Assembly (NCBI GenBank): GCA_022410635.1
Contig: JAJVDF010000490.1
Location: 649,813 to 713,812 of the forward strand
Length of the DNA stretch: 64,000 nucleotides
Direction of reading: 5' to 3'
From: Tretioscincus oriximinensis
Lineage: Eukaryota; Chordata; Lepidosauria; Squamata; Gymnophthalmidae
Every line of letters starts with the position of its first letter. Within the stretch, counting starts at the first letter, position 1. The position numbers and the translations under genes are program-made. Below the pieces are notes generated by a model, which saw only the letters and a program-made list of their open reading frames with translations, did not search any database and was not told the DNA's origin. This document shows, piece after piece, positions 31,285 through 40,975 of the stretch.

Positions 31285-31640
31285 CACTTCTCACACCTTT
31301 CCACTCACAGAACTGCCCATTTATTATTGCCCTCTGTTTTCTGTCTTTTAGCCAGTTTCCAACCTAGGACACTGATATCTGGAAACTGTCAAGGTTCTGA
31401 GCCCTGNCATTGGGTCTCTAGAGGTTGCCAAAGTTCCAAGCCCTGCCATTGGGTCTCTAGAGGTTGCCAAAGTTCCAAGCCCTGCCATTGGGTCTCTAGA
31501 GGTTGCCAAAGTTCCAAGCCCTGCCATTGGGTCTCTAGAGGTTGCCAAAGTTCCAAGCCCTGCCATTGGGTCTCTAGAGGTTGCCAAAGTTCCAAGCCCT
31601 GCCATTGGTTTCTGGAGGTTGTCAAAGTTCCGAGCCCTGA
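31285..31640 (-). mobile_element. CR1 ORF2 (RT region) fragment carrying a minisatellite
   Basis: Reverse complement of the segment at 38172-38340: shared blocks CCATTTATTATTG..CTCTG, TGTCTTTTAGCCAGTTTCC and the 39-bp unit. In that sister copy the segment lies just upstream of the RT motif SGIPQGPIVGSVL. Here a 39-bp piece is tandemly amplified. Confidence 0.72.
31377..31640 (-). repeat. 39-bp minisatellite, about 6.7 copies
   Basis: Units of 39 bp at 31397, 31436, 31475, 31514, 31553 and 31592 with partial units at both ends. Units 2 to 5 are identical; unit 1 has one n; unit 6 is 38 bp and diverged. Because 39 is a multiple of three, long frames with a 13-residue period (CHWVSRGCQSSKP on +) appear on both strands; they are not genes. 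Confidence 0.95.
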
Positions 31641-31740
31641 CTAAAAAAAGGCAGCATGAATGAGCTTTCATATTCAAGCCTACAATGTTGGCCAGCAAGG
31701 GGGCTCGAAACAGTTGGAGACTATCAGAAGAAGGGTAGGC
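31641..31740. mobile_element. Fold-back family fragment
   Basis: AAAAAAGGCAGCATGAATG, AGCTTTCATATTCAAGCC and CCAGCAAGGGGGCTCGAAAC match arms of the fold-back family; degenerate. Confidence 0.5.
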
Positions 31741-31764
31741 ACTGGAGGAACTAGACACACGATG

Positions 31765-32050
31765 CAGATGTCCTTCAGTCTTTCAGATTGAGAAATCTGT
31801 TCTTGAAGCCCTGTGTCAGCTGTGGAGAGGAGTGAGCGCCCTCTACTGACCTTGGCTTTAGCCAACTCAGCTATTTGAAAGAAAGTAGACTTGTAATCTA
31901 CATTTCAAGTAGATCAATGAGTACCACCACTAATNTGGTGGGAACGATAGAACAGATGTAAGCCTTCAGGCAAAGATTAACCTTGTAAGTTGCTCTGAGA
32001 CTCTTTGGGTGAGAAGGGTGGGGCATGAAAACCAGATTCTCCTCCCTCTC
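31765..32050 (+). mobile_element. Composite tRNA SINE, type 2
   Basis: Shares with 20004-20305: GAAGCCCTGTGTCAGCTGTG, GGAGTGAGCGCCCTCTACTG, CAACTCAGCTATTTGAAAG, TAAGTTGCTCTGAGACTC and GGGCATGAAAACCAG, followed by CTC repeats. The head is decayed. Confidence 0.78.
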
Positions 32051-32934
32051 CTAGATGATAAATTGGGAACAGAGGTTGGATGACCTACCCAACTGGCATC
32101 TGCATGTTTTAAGTAGCTTGCAAAGCTTTGGAAATCTCAGGAACTGAGGGAAGAAGGCGATGGCTTGGGTATATGGGGTCAAAGCTCTCTCTAATGCCTC
32201 CGGTATGTTATCAGACGAAAACCATGTGGGCTCACAGATGCTCAGTACATTCCCTCCTCCCCCCCACCCCTCCCCCCCTTGTCCCTTCCCCGCCTTTCAC
32301 CCCCAGCCTTCAGCAAAGGCAAGAACTGCTTGTGCAGGGGCGCAGGAGGGGCAGCCTACCTCCTTCCCCTTAAGATTCCAGCGCTCCTTCGGTCTCCGCC
32401 CCCCCCCCTCAGATCACCCCGCTCCTTGCTATCCCCAGAGCTGGAAAAGAGGGTTTGGGAGAAGGAAGGGGGGTGCGAGGGAGGTAGATACACACACCTG
32501 CTGCTCGCACGCCCCCCCCCCGCTTCTTTGTGCAGTGCAGGTAAGGCGCTCTCTGCCACCCACACCCACTCCTCATCCCCTCTCTCCCCCTCCCCATGTG
32601 ATGTCACACCTCCTCTCGCAGGGCATGATGGGAGAATCCCTCTGTTTCCCAACAGATGCGCTGGGAAAAGCAGCAGCAGCAGCAGCAGATTAGAGGCATC
32701 GCGGGCGAGGGCGTGGGTTCCCATCTCGAGCGCTCTTGTCCGCCTTTGGCAGCCCAGGCGAGCAGGGAGTGGAGTGGGGCTGGATAAGGGCTGGAAATGG
32801 GCACCGCCCGGGGACCCAGGAGCCCAACCGTGGCTCAGCCTCCGGCCAGCCTCCTGCCCTGACCTCACCTGAGCAGCAGCAGCAGCAGCAGCATCACCAG
32901 AGAAGGGCCACCTGCCTGCGCCTCCTAGGGAAAG

Positions 32935-32980
32935 ATGTCCAGGATGAAACTTCTCCTCCTCCTCCTCCTGCTGCAACGTA
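32935..32980 (+). other. Upstream ATG / possible uORF running into gap
   Basis: An ATG in the context AAAGATGTCC opens a frame beginning MSRMKLLLLLLLLQR, then the N gap begins. The poly-Leu comes from a CTC/CTG repeat, so this is not evidence of a signal peptide. If it is in the mature leader it would be an upstream ORF of PHACTR3; its stop cannot be seen. Confidence 0.3.
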
Positions 32981-33190
32981 NNNNNNNNNNNNNNNNNNNN
33001 NNNNNNNNNNNNNNNNNNNNNNNNNNNNNNNNNNNNNNNNNNNNNNNNNNNNNNNNNNNNNNNNNNNNNNNNNNNNNNNNNNNNNNNNNNNNNNNNNNNN
33101 NNNNNNNNNNNNNNNNNNNNNNNNNNNNNNNNNNNNNNNNNNNNNNNNNNNNNNNNNNNNNNNNNNNNNNNNNNNNNNNNNNNNNNNNNN
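32981..33190. other. Assembly gap (210 N) in PHACTR3 leader
   Basis: Run of N directly upstream of the coding start, in GC-rich sequence that is hard to assemble. True size unknown, so frames crossing it are unreliable. Confidence 0.99.
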
Positions 33191-33197
33191 CCCCCCC

Positions 33198-33306
33198 ATG
33201 GCTGCATCCGAAGAAGGCTCTGGCTGTTTTCTCCCCCGAGGCCGCTCACAGAGCGACCCCAACATCCTGGGTGACCCCCCAGGCGTGGAGGACCGAGAGC
33301 TCCGAG
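33198..33306 (+). CDS. PHACTR3: PHACTR3 (scapinin) first coding exon
   Basis: The exon encodes 36 residues starting MAASEEGSGC and containing RGRSQSDPNIL, which I recognise as the N-terminus of PHACTR3 (human begins MAASEDGSGC and has RGRSQSDPS). PHACTR3 binds protein phosphatase 1 through its C-terminus and actin through RPEL motifs; it is nuclear-scaffold associated and mostly neural. Those domains lie in later exons outside this window. The exon ends in phase 1 with the consensus donor GAG|GTAAGG (33304-33309). The ATG follows seven Cs after the gap, so an upstream in-frame extension cannot be excluded. The last ten or so residues (PPGVEDRELR) are not conserved with human, as expected for this low-complexity stretch. 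Recognition is from memory, without an alignment. Confidence 0.85.
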
Positions 33307-33420
33307 GTAAGGTCAGACCTTCTCCCCCTCATCCTTCCCCCCCTTTGCTTTCTTCCAGCGGCGGCAGAGGAAACAGGCGGGGTAGTTTGTGTGTGTGCGG
33401 GGTGTGTTTTGCACGCCTGT

Positions 33421-34137
33421 GCTCACACGCAGCCTCCTGCATCTCTCGCACAAGCTCTTGCCAATCTGGTGGCGATTCGGAGCTTGCTGGCGGTGAATTG
33501 AAAGCAGAAAGGGAATGAGGAGCATATTGGCTGCAGTCAGCCCTGGAGACGATGCAGGGGCTGAGCTGCTAATAGGATTGCATTAGAAGGATGCCTTGCG
33601 AAGGCATCTCGGTGGCTGGGCCAGGCGGCTCAGGACCAGGCAGATGATGCTGGCCGAGGAATCCAGGCAGGGGGACCAGGGGTGGGTGTGGGGTGGCACT
33701 GCGTCTTTTGAGGCCTAGGTGGCCACAGTCTTCCAGCTGGCCCTTTGGGTAAGGGCAGACCTCCAGCCCCGGCCGCTGGTGGTGGTACAGGAAGGTGGTG
33801 TGGTAGAGCGCAGATATGTATCAATGGCAGCACGAACCACGAGCTGCCCCAAGCGCCTTAGACCTCCTGCCCTAAGCGCCTTTCCCCTTGCATTGAGTTG
33901 CTCTCAGACTAGGTTCCAGCTCACTCTTCCCAAGTACCTACTGCTAAAATGGAATATGCTACTCAATTGCATTAATTCATCCTGCCTGCAGTTGTTCTGG
34001 AACCTTTTTTTCCTCTTATGCTGTCCTTTTAAGCAAGAGAGGGATTCATCTCAAAAAGTTACCTTGGTCCTCCCCTTTTTACTCTCTTCCTGATCTACAA
34101 TAGACTACTCTCTTCCCTCTGCTCACATGTGCATCTA
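33421..34137. other. Start of intron 1, no recognised element
   Basis: GC content falls gradually. The 124-codon frame at 33719-34093 has no recognisable similarity. Confidence 0.45.

Positions 34138-34218
<81 letters not shown>
34138..34218 (+). repeat. (ATG)27 microsatellite
   Basis: Twenty-seven uninterrupted ATG units, then a short GAA run to about 34229. The purity suggests it is young and polymorphic. Confidence 0.97.
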
Positions 34219-34220
<2 letters not shown>

Positions 34221-34229
34221 GAAGAAGAA

Positions 34230-35337
34230 AAGGCAGTCAAACCCGGGTCAACTTCATTCTGCAGTTACCCAAAATGGAAGGCCTACCCAACCCATTTAAT
34301 TTCAATCTGTGTATGCCTGGTCTGACGTTTTGCTACAGATAGAAGGAGAAAAAAGTCTGTTAAAGCAGAAAAGGATAAGCTGATGGCACGAGGTCGCCAT
34401 GGAGACAGGTGAAGCAGAATAATAATTAAGATAGAATTCCCATACTCTGGCCCACCGCAATGAGAGAAAGCAATGTTCCTTCCACACTGAGAAGCGTAAT
34501 CCTCTTACAGAGAGGTAGCAAATGTTAAAGAAAGAACAAGGGCAGGGGGGAAGATGTAGGACTTCTTGTTTGCAAATCACACTGCCTGGTGGAAGAGTTT
34601 TTCGTCCCTCCTTTCCTTTTGCCCACTGATACATGTTCCCCACACCCACCCAGCTCACTTTCTCCTCCTTTGCCATTCTTTTCTCTGAATACGAAACCCC
34701 TCCAGCAATGACTCACATAAGGAACACCAGCAGCCATGTGGTATCAAGGGTGGGTGGGTGACGCTGGTGGGTAATTGCAACAACAATTAGTTCTGCTAAG
34801 GCTACAATTTCCCCGGGTCTATGTGGAATTTTTGAAAACTTGCCAAGAACTTGACAGGTTTCAGAATGTCCTGGCTGTGCACAGGGAGAGTTCTCATCAG
34901 CTGGTGCTAAATGGAATTGTCCAATAGCATGTGGGTTTAAATAAACAGAGGGCTGTAGAGAAGTGACAGGATTTCTTTGTCAGGGAGATATTGACTTAGG
35001 GTCTTCATTAGACACAACACAGATAGCTGTGCTGATTTAGACCAGTAAAACTTCAAGGCATGCCTGTAACTATGGGAATGTCCAAGAAGATGCTCTATTT
35101 TTTTTAATTAAAGAACCTTATTCCATTAAAATAAAAGTGGCTTTTGCTTTGGCCCCTAAACTTTATAACCAACTATATTCTGTGCCCCCATAACATCCAC
35201 ACATTCCCTATTTCATAGTCTCCTTCTTAAAAAAATGTGAAGGAGGTTTTCTATTCTCAAATGGACCAAAAGGAGTTTTTGAAATTATTAATAAAAATCA
35301 CTCGTGCTAGGACATTTTTGTTTTGAAATTATTTATA
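34230..35337. other. No recognised feature
   Basis: Minus-strand frames of 124 and 70 codons overlap here without resemblance to known proteins. Otherwise apparently unique. Confidence 0.4.
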
Positions 35338-35367
35338 CTGCTCAAAACAATTAATTGTTTTGAGCAG
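35338..35367. mobile_element. Two Tc1-type tips joined head to head (30-bp palindrome)
   Basis: Perfect palindrome: CTGCTCAAAACAATT followed by its own reverse complement. This is the same terminus as at 31192; the whole element interior is missing. Confidence 0.7.
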
Positions 35368-35639
35368 CGTATGTTGCAAATGATTCATTACATTGTTCAA
35401 CAGATGTACATCTATGTACATTTACATGCATTTTAAGGAGTAACTTGTCCATAATTGTTAAATAAAACAGATCTAGCATTACTTTGCATGGATGGCCCTT
35501 ACCGCTACCCTCAAGATCGGAAACCTATTAATATTCCAAATAGTCCATAATTGTTCTTATTCATTTTCTTTTTCTTCAGTTTGTTTATGCTTCTCAGTTT
35601 CATCTACCTGTGTTGGACTGACTTTGGTCTTGTACTACG

Positions 35640-35813
35640 TAGGCCGACCAGATGACCCCTTTTGGGTGTGTGTGTTGAAAACCCAGTTTTGGGGTGCCTC
35701 CCAGTTTTTTCTGAGGAATTTGTTTTATTTATTTTTTTCCCTGAGAAAAAATTGGGAGGTACCCCCAAAATGGGTTTTTAAGCCCCCCCAAAAGGGGTCA
35801 TCTCGTCAGCCTA
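35640..35813. mobile_element. Palindromic MITE, 'CTGACCAGATGACCCC' family copy B
   Basis: Ends TAGGCCGACCAGATGACCCC and GGGGTCATCTCGTCAGCCTA, with inner arms TGAAAACCCAGTTTTGGGG and CCCCAAAATGGGTTTTTA. About 80 bp of arm each side; TA at both edges. The overlapping 138-codon frame is an artefact. Confidence 0.82.
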
Positions 35814-36904
35814 CCAGCCTCCCATTAACTAATCCAGTTATTGAAAAACTGATCCACAATATAGAAGTATCAATTTTATCTTTCCAGAACTTGTGCTGCA
35901 GTCAATAGTTATTTACTCACAAATGCTAGGACTTATGTAAATACATGGGTGCATTTTTCTTATTTCTGTATAAGTTCTTATCTCTGTAGTTCAGTAAAAA
36001 AGATAAAATAGAATTAAAAAGATAACTAATGAAGAAGTTCAGCAAAGTCACTTTAAAACAATTATTTTTCCTAAGAATTTAGCTTTTCCTTCTATCCTTT
36101 TATAATAAAATGTGTATTTATTTGTTTGTTTAATGTATTTATTTCCCTTTCTTTGTTTCTTCAAGAGCTTTCTCCCCTCAACCACCATGATATTGTTTAA
36201 GTTAACCAGTTAGAATTACCGTAAATTCTGAGTAGGAACCTTATTTAAAGCTTGAATCAAATTCTTAGTTTTTAATCCTTTTATGTTAGATATTTTCATC
36301 CTTCATATGTTATTCTTCGCCATTCCCACTGTGCCTTTTAATAATGCTAACGCCACATGCAAATAAGGTAATAATGAGGAGTGGTTCATTTTATACCTCT
36401 TAATAAATGAAGATCCATATTAATCTGGAAACATGCTTTCTCATTTTTCTTTAATGGAAATAATCAGAACAGCTGATCCCCCAAGTCTTGCCAATATTTC
36501 AAGTCATGGGAACAAAGAGCTTCTCTTAAAGAGTTAAAATTTTACTCTGGGGATGGGGGAAGGATCCATTTCTTTTAAAAAGAAAACTAGAAAAGATGTC
36601 CTTGCTTGTCTGTTTTCATACTTGAAAACAGCAGAAATCACGAATGTATTTAATTTAGTTTTTACTCATTTCTTGTCTGTCTTTGATCATGAAAAGCAAT
36701 GTAAGGACCATATAAACACAGAGGTTTGTCTGATACTCTAGTGCTTTTTCGTTTCTCGGAAGACTATTTTGGTGTGTGCATGCAAAAATCTCAGAACAAC
36801 TTTTATTGTCTTCCTAGGGAAGAGATGTCAGGCAGGACATTCTTAAAAAGAGGTTTCTTTGGATGGTGGTCCAAACTAAAAGTTTATTTGCTTGTTCTAC
36901 CAAA
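35814..36904. other. No repeat recognised; possible conserved non-coding DNA
   Basis: AT-rich, repeat-free stretch. 36290-36520 includes CACATGCAAATAAGG (octamer-like) and homeodomain-type AATAAT/TTAATAAA motifs. Only comparative data can tell whether it is functional. Confidence 0.35.
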
Positions 36905-37205
36905 GGATGGGATGATTGTAGTTCAGTGGTAGGGCAAAAGGCTTGTAAGGTGGGATGTCACTGGTCTGATCCTTAGACTCTCTCTAAATGTAGGCAATGG
37001 CAAACCACTTATGTATCACTGCCAAGAAAATGCATGGAGGTGTCCATGGAGTCTGGGAGTGTCTGTAACTCAGTTGTTGGACAAACTGTATGGGAAAAAG
37101 GAGATGTGTCATTTTGACTCCTGGTCTTTCTTCAGAAGCTGAAAATGACAAATCATTTCTGTNTGTTTGCCGAGAAAATCACATAGAGGCGTGGAGATGC
37201 CAAGA
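36905..37205 (+). mobile_element. Two tandem SINEs with BovB-type tails
   Basis: Copy 1: head TTGTAGTTCAGTGGTAGGG, tail AGGCAATGGCAAACCACTTA, ATCACTGCCAAGAAAATGC. Copy 2 from about 37066: TCTGTAACTCAGTTGTTGG, tail AATGACAAATCATTTCTG, TTGCCGAGAAAATCAC. The tail resembles the BovB 3' end, as in Sauria-type SINEs of squamates. Confidence 0.7.
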
Positions 37206-37330
37206 CAGTCATAGAATCATAGAATCGTAGAATCATAGAGTTGGAAGGCACCTCCAGGGTCATCGGGTTCAACTCCTTGCTCAGTGAAGGATTCATTAAA
37301 CCAGGAGTCAACCAAGACTCGATAGTAGCC
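37206..37330 (-). mobile_element. CR1 3'-tail fragment
   Basis: Plus strand has three CATAGAATC-type tail units, then GAGTTGGAAGGCACCTCCAG and AAGGATTCATTAAACCAGG, the reverse complement of a bird-type CR1 3' end. Confidence 0.8.
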
Positions 37331-37466
37331 AAACATCACTACCACCAGGATTCATATTGAGAGAGAATCAGTTAGAAGATCTGCCTTTTTCTAAATTCAT
37401 CCTATTTTGGCTGTTTATTGGAAAATAAAGCTTTATAATTGTCCGATTTGGAGAGAATAAAATTCA

Positions 37467-37560
37467 CCGACCCTAGTAAAGGGGTCTTGTAACATCTTAG
37501 AGACTAACAAGAAAAAGCTCAACAAGATGAGTTTTTGTTGGCTGAAGTATTCTTCATTCC
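37467..37560. mobile_element. Fold-back family fragment
   Basis: AGTAAAGGGGTCTTGTAAC, CTTAGAGACTAACAAGAAA and GGCTGAAGTATTCTTC match one arm of the family. Confidence 0.55.
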
Positions 37561-38171
37561 TGTAGCATTTGGCTTTCCCATAGTCCAACTGTGGACTCTT
37601 TCACAGATGTGGGAAAGACTGTCCTTCAATGATGCTACGTCTGGTCTGAATAGCTAAAGTAAAAACTAACGTAAGGCAGCAGTATACATAATTTACATAA
37701 TATGCATATCCTAGTAGATTGCAATCATTAAAAATTTCATCCTCTTTTATGTCCTCTTTCTTTCCCTCCTTAAAATTTGAATATGTTCATTAGGTGGCTG
37801 AATTAAAGGTACAAATATTCGCCCCCATGCTCAACAGCTAATTCCATTGAGTTCAGTGGCATTTCANCTTAAAGGAATTTAGCATTTTTTAGTTTAAGGG
37901 GGATGTTTGCATTTCCCAGTCCATTTACTTTAACACATTTTCAGTACTTTGGACGTTAATGAGTTCAGTCAACCGAAGACTAATTTCATTGGAGCTTGTG
38001 CAAAATTGCCTTTCAAGAATTGTGTATCAAAATTCAGTTTGTATGAGCAGGAGTTTGAATAGGAGACAAGCAAGGACCTCAACTTCAAATAATATTGTTT
38101 CAGTGGACACCATTGCAACATAAGTAATAAAAGGTGTGTAGGAGAGTTCTACATTCAGAGATATAATGACC
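37561..38171. other. No recognised feature
   Basis: AT-rich DNA without identifiable signal. Confidence 0.4.
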
Positions 38172-38340
38172 AATGACAGGGCTTGGAACTTTGGCAGCCT
38201 CCAGAGACCAGAGTTCTGGGTTAGAAACTGGCTAAAAGACTGAAAACAAAGAGAACTAATAAATGGACAGTTTTCTGGGTAGAAAGATGTTAGAAGTGGA
38301 ATACCTCAGGGTCCAATAGTGGGATCAGTACTGGAAGGGA
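38172..38340 (+). pseudogene. CR1 ORF2 fragment (RT, around VPQG box)
   Basis: About 38286-38330 translates DVRSGIPQGPIVGSVL, the CR1 equivalent of SGVPQGSVLGPVL. Just upstream is ETG*KTENKEN-type coding and one copy of the 39-bp unit (38172-38210) that forms the minisatellite at 31377 in the opposite orientation. A purine tract follows. Confidence 0.75.
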
Positions 38341-38550
38341 AAGGAAGGAAGGAAGGAAAGGAAAAAAGAAAGAGGGAAGGTAAGGGAAGAAGATAAAGAA
38401 GGAAAAATGAATCAAAGGAAGAAGGAAGGAAAGGAAAATAGAAGGAACGAAGGAATGCAACAAAGAAGCAGCAGGTGAAAAGGAGATGTGAGGGGGCAAA
38501 GGAGGAGGGAGTGGGTGGAGGCATGGATGGGAGCAAGGGGGAGGGGGAGG
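38333..38550 (+). repeat. GGAA-rich purine tract
   Basis: About 215 bp of near-pure purine with AAGG/GGAA repeats. Minus-strand frames of 101 and 91 codons (Pro/Ser/Phe-rich) come from this composition. Confidence 0.85.
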
Positions 38551-38559
38551 AGCTAGAAT

Positions 38560-38584
38560 CCATTGCATTACTGTAATGCAATGG
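38560..38584. repeat. 25-bp perfect palindrome
   Basis: CCATTGCATTAC, one T, then GTAATGCAATGG. Stands alone after the purine tract; origin unknown. Confidence 0.85.
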
Positions 38585-39578
38585 GCTAATCCCACTAGTG
38601 TTATAATAACAGAGTAGAAGTATGTGAAANGTTCATTGATCTTCTGTCTCTATCTTCAAAAGTACCTTGGAGCCAGAATAACAAGGGCAGAAGGGGGCGC
38701 TGATTCCTCTTCACGGCTGGGACCATGGCCCTTTTTAGCGAGTAGATTGTTGGATCTGCATGAACTCATGAGGCGGTAATTTTTTTTGTGGGGACATGAC
38801 CATTGTCTTTTTTTTATTAGTTAATTACTACATTTCTATTCCTTCCATCTGTAGAGTAAGAATAGTCCTCAGGCTAAATGTGAGATTGCATAGGGCAAAA
38901 GCAGTGGTCTCCGGGGTGATTTTGAAGCCATAGGGTAGGGAGAAAATTAGAAAGACACTTACTGCATCCCCGAAGCCTCTGTTTATCTAACTCTGCCACA
39001 GTTGGGAAAGAAAAGCTTTCGGGGTGAGTGTCTGTTTTGCACTGAAAGAGGCAGGAAGCTATATAAGTTCCCATAGCAATGGAAATGATCCTTAGTGGTC
39101 AACCAGACAGAGATGCCAAAATCTGGCTAGCAGCACCCAATGAATAGTGCCTATTAGTTGCTGTGGAGAAACTGCTGGGCTTTGAGGAGAAAATGTAATC
39201 AAAAAGAGAAGTAAGGTAAGATTTTTCAAAAGGCACTTATTTTTAAAACTGTGTGACAGAGCTTTTTTCCTACGTCTACAAATGGGTAATCTTTGGAATA
39301 TAGGTGCCCACAAAATGTTCTATGTGATTACATCCTTATGTGGTAAGGAAGAATTTTTTTTGTAGGACAAATGGAGTGGTCCCTAGAATTCCACATCATC
39401 TTCAGTGTGTTTCTCCAGTTTCTTCTCCACGTTCCCAAATCAAGATTGTTCTAGTCTTGTAGAACAAGANTGGATGAAAAAGTGTCATTGCTAGGATTTG
39501 CATGGTGGAAATCAGCAACACAAATATGTTGATGGCTTCTTATTCAGAGAACTGATTAGGCAAACTAGTAGAGAGTGG
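38585..39578. other. No recognised feature
   Basis: Apparently unique DNA; a TTTTTAGCGAGTAGATTG motif at about 38733 may be a scrap of family R. Confidence 0.35.
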
Positions 39579-39816
39579 TAAATTTCAAAGAAGTAGCCAT
39601 ATTAATTTTGGTCAAGAATATCTAGTAAAAGTCACATAGAATCTTTGGGACAAACAAGAAAAAACTAGGCTGCATGAGTTTTTGCAGACAAATCTATTTC
39701 TTCAGATGCTGGCCCCCCTAGCAACTGAAAAAGTAGACTTGTCTATGAAAGTTCATGCTGTCTACCTTTTTCTTGTTAGACTCTTTGGTATTATGAGATT
39801 CCCTTGCTAGATATAA
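39579..39816. mobile_element. Fold-back family copy with both arms
   Basis: Tip AAATTTCAAAGAAGTAGCC, then GTCAAGAATATCTAG and one arm; the second arm runs inverted to CCCTTGCTAGATA. Flanks tagagagtgg (39569-39578) and tagagaatgg (39817-39826) match at 9 of 10. Each arm carries the CTGAAGAAA/CTGAAAAAG block followed by a short hairpin. Confidence 0.75.
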
Positions 39817-39826
39817 TAGAGAATGG

Positions 39827-40649
39827 ATCTACCAATGAGCTTATCATGATGATTAAATGGGTCACAGACATTTTAACTTTAGCAAAGCTAGGGTCTTGGG
39901 GTCCCNGGGGCAGATTAATGAAGGGACCCCCTACCACCCTGGCTTCTTAATTTATTTTTAAGCTGTAATTAGACTTTAAAATAACATAAGGAGGCAGGGT
40001 AGGGGGAAGGGCCCAAACTCATGTTCCCCCTCCCCCACATAACGGTCAAATCTTTGGGGCCCCGGTGCGGTGCCCCAATTACCCCAGCCTAGCTACATCT
40101 TTGCATTTTAACATCATTGCATGCCTGAGATCCAAAAGCTATAAGTCATCAACAGATAAGAAAACGATTCCCAAGCCTGCACAAATTTTAANTGTAGATG
40201 TTGCTGCAACTGTCCTAAATTTCTGACGGTCTGATCAATGACAAGGAAGGATGAAAGCTGTAGTTCAGCAATCTCTGGTGTGTGGACAATGTTGAAATCC
40301 AAAAATCATTTACAAGGGTAGTTATTCCATAGTCCTGTAGCTAGANACTCAAGGGCCCCGAAGCTGGTAAACGAAGTGGGGGGCCCTCTACGCTCCAGGT
40401 GTCATGGTGGTGGGGCTGTGAGTTGTGTGCGCATATGCAGTTTTTAATTTTATTTTCTCAAATTAGGTGCACCTTAACCTGGGGATGGGGTGTATGTGTC
40501 AGTGCCCCAGCTGCCCGTGCTGTAGTACACAGCATATTCCCAGCATCAGCTTGTATGGCTATCCAGGCTGGACCTAGCAAAAGTTGCAGACAAAAATACC
40601 TGAAAGCCCCAAACTGCAATTTGACTTTTGCAGACACAAAATTTTATAA
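39827..40649. other. No confident feature
   Basis: Some GC-rich text with GGGGTCCC/GGGGCCCC around 39897 and 40350 may be an old repeat (compare 60335). Not classifiable. Confidence 0.35.
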
Positions 40650-40975
40650 TAGCTGAGTGCACACCACGACATAAAAACCTCTATAAAGCTATATTTCAGA
40701 ATATAGCAATCGCGTGTCTGTGCACANCAAACATGTGTATTCTGTAACGTCGCTTCTCGATCTCATCACANTGCAGACAGGTTTTTGTTTCTTTTTACTC
40801 CCAGCANCCTATAGAAACAACTGCCGCGCTCTCGGTTGTTTTATCCTTATGTGTCAAATTTGTGCACACACACGCATGCAGCCACAGATGCGAGAAGACG
40901 GGGGCTCAGTACGTATGCTNAAGTCTTCCTCATAGCGTTCCGAACGAGGTAGAAAATAGCTGTGTGCACACAGTC
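40650..40975 (-). mobile_element. Family 'G' TIR element, copy 4
   Basis: Reverse orientation: TAGCTGAGTGCACACCACG at the left, AACGAGGTAGAAAATAGCTG then TGTGCACACAG at the right. Internally shorter than the other copies and with several n's. Confidence 0.7.

Larger units (their letters stand above)
32230..33420 (+). promoter_or_regulatory. PHACTR3: CpG-rich promoter island of PHACTR3
   Basis: Abrupt change from AT-rich DNA to GC-rich sequence with many CG dinucleotides, C-runs and GGGCG/CCGCCC-type boxes, spanning the presumed 5' UTR and first coding exon. CAG runs occur at 32669-32687 and 32873-32892 and a CTC run at 32954-32968. No TATA box is convincing, which fits a CpG-island promoter. 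A CRE-like TGATGTCA lies at 32599-32606. The transcription start cannot be placed and part of the island is an N gap. Confidence 0.72.

Noticed and set aside
31377..31640. CRISPR-like array
   Set aside because: The units are contiguous 39-bp repeats without spacers, in a vertebrate genome.
31255..31758. 129- and 136-codon repeat-containing ORFs on both strands
   Set aside because: They are by-products of a 39-bp tandem repeat whose length is a multiple of three, derived from CR1 DNA.
32356..33249. 297-codon minus-strand ORF and 260-codon plus-strand ORF across the CpG island
   Set aside because: Both cross the N gap and are compositional frames in GC-rich repeats. Only the short segment 33198-33306 matches a known protein.
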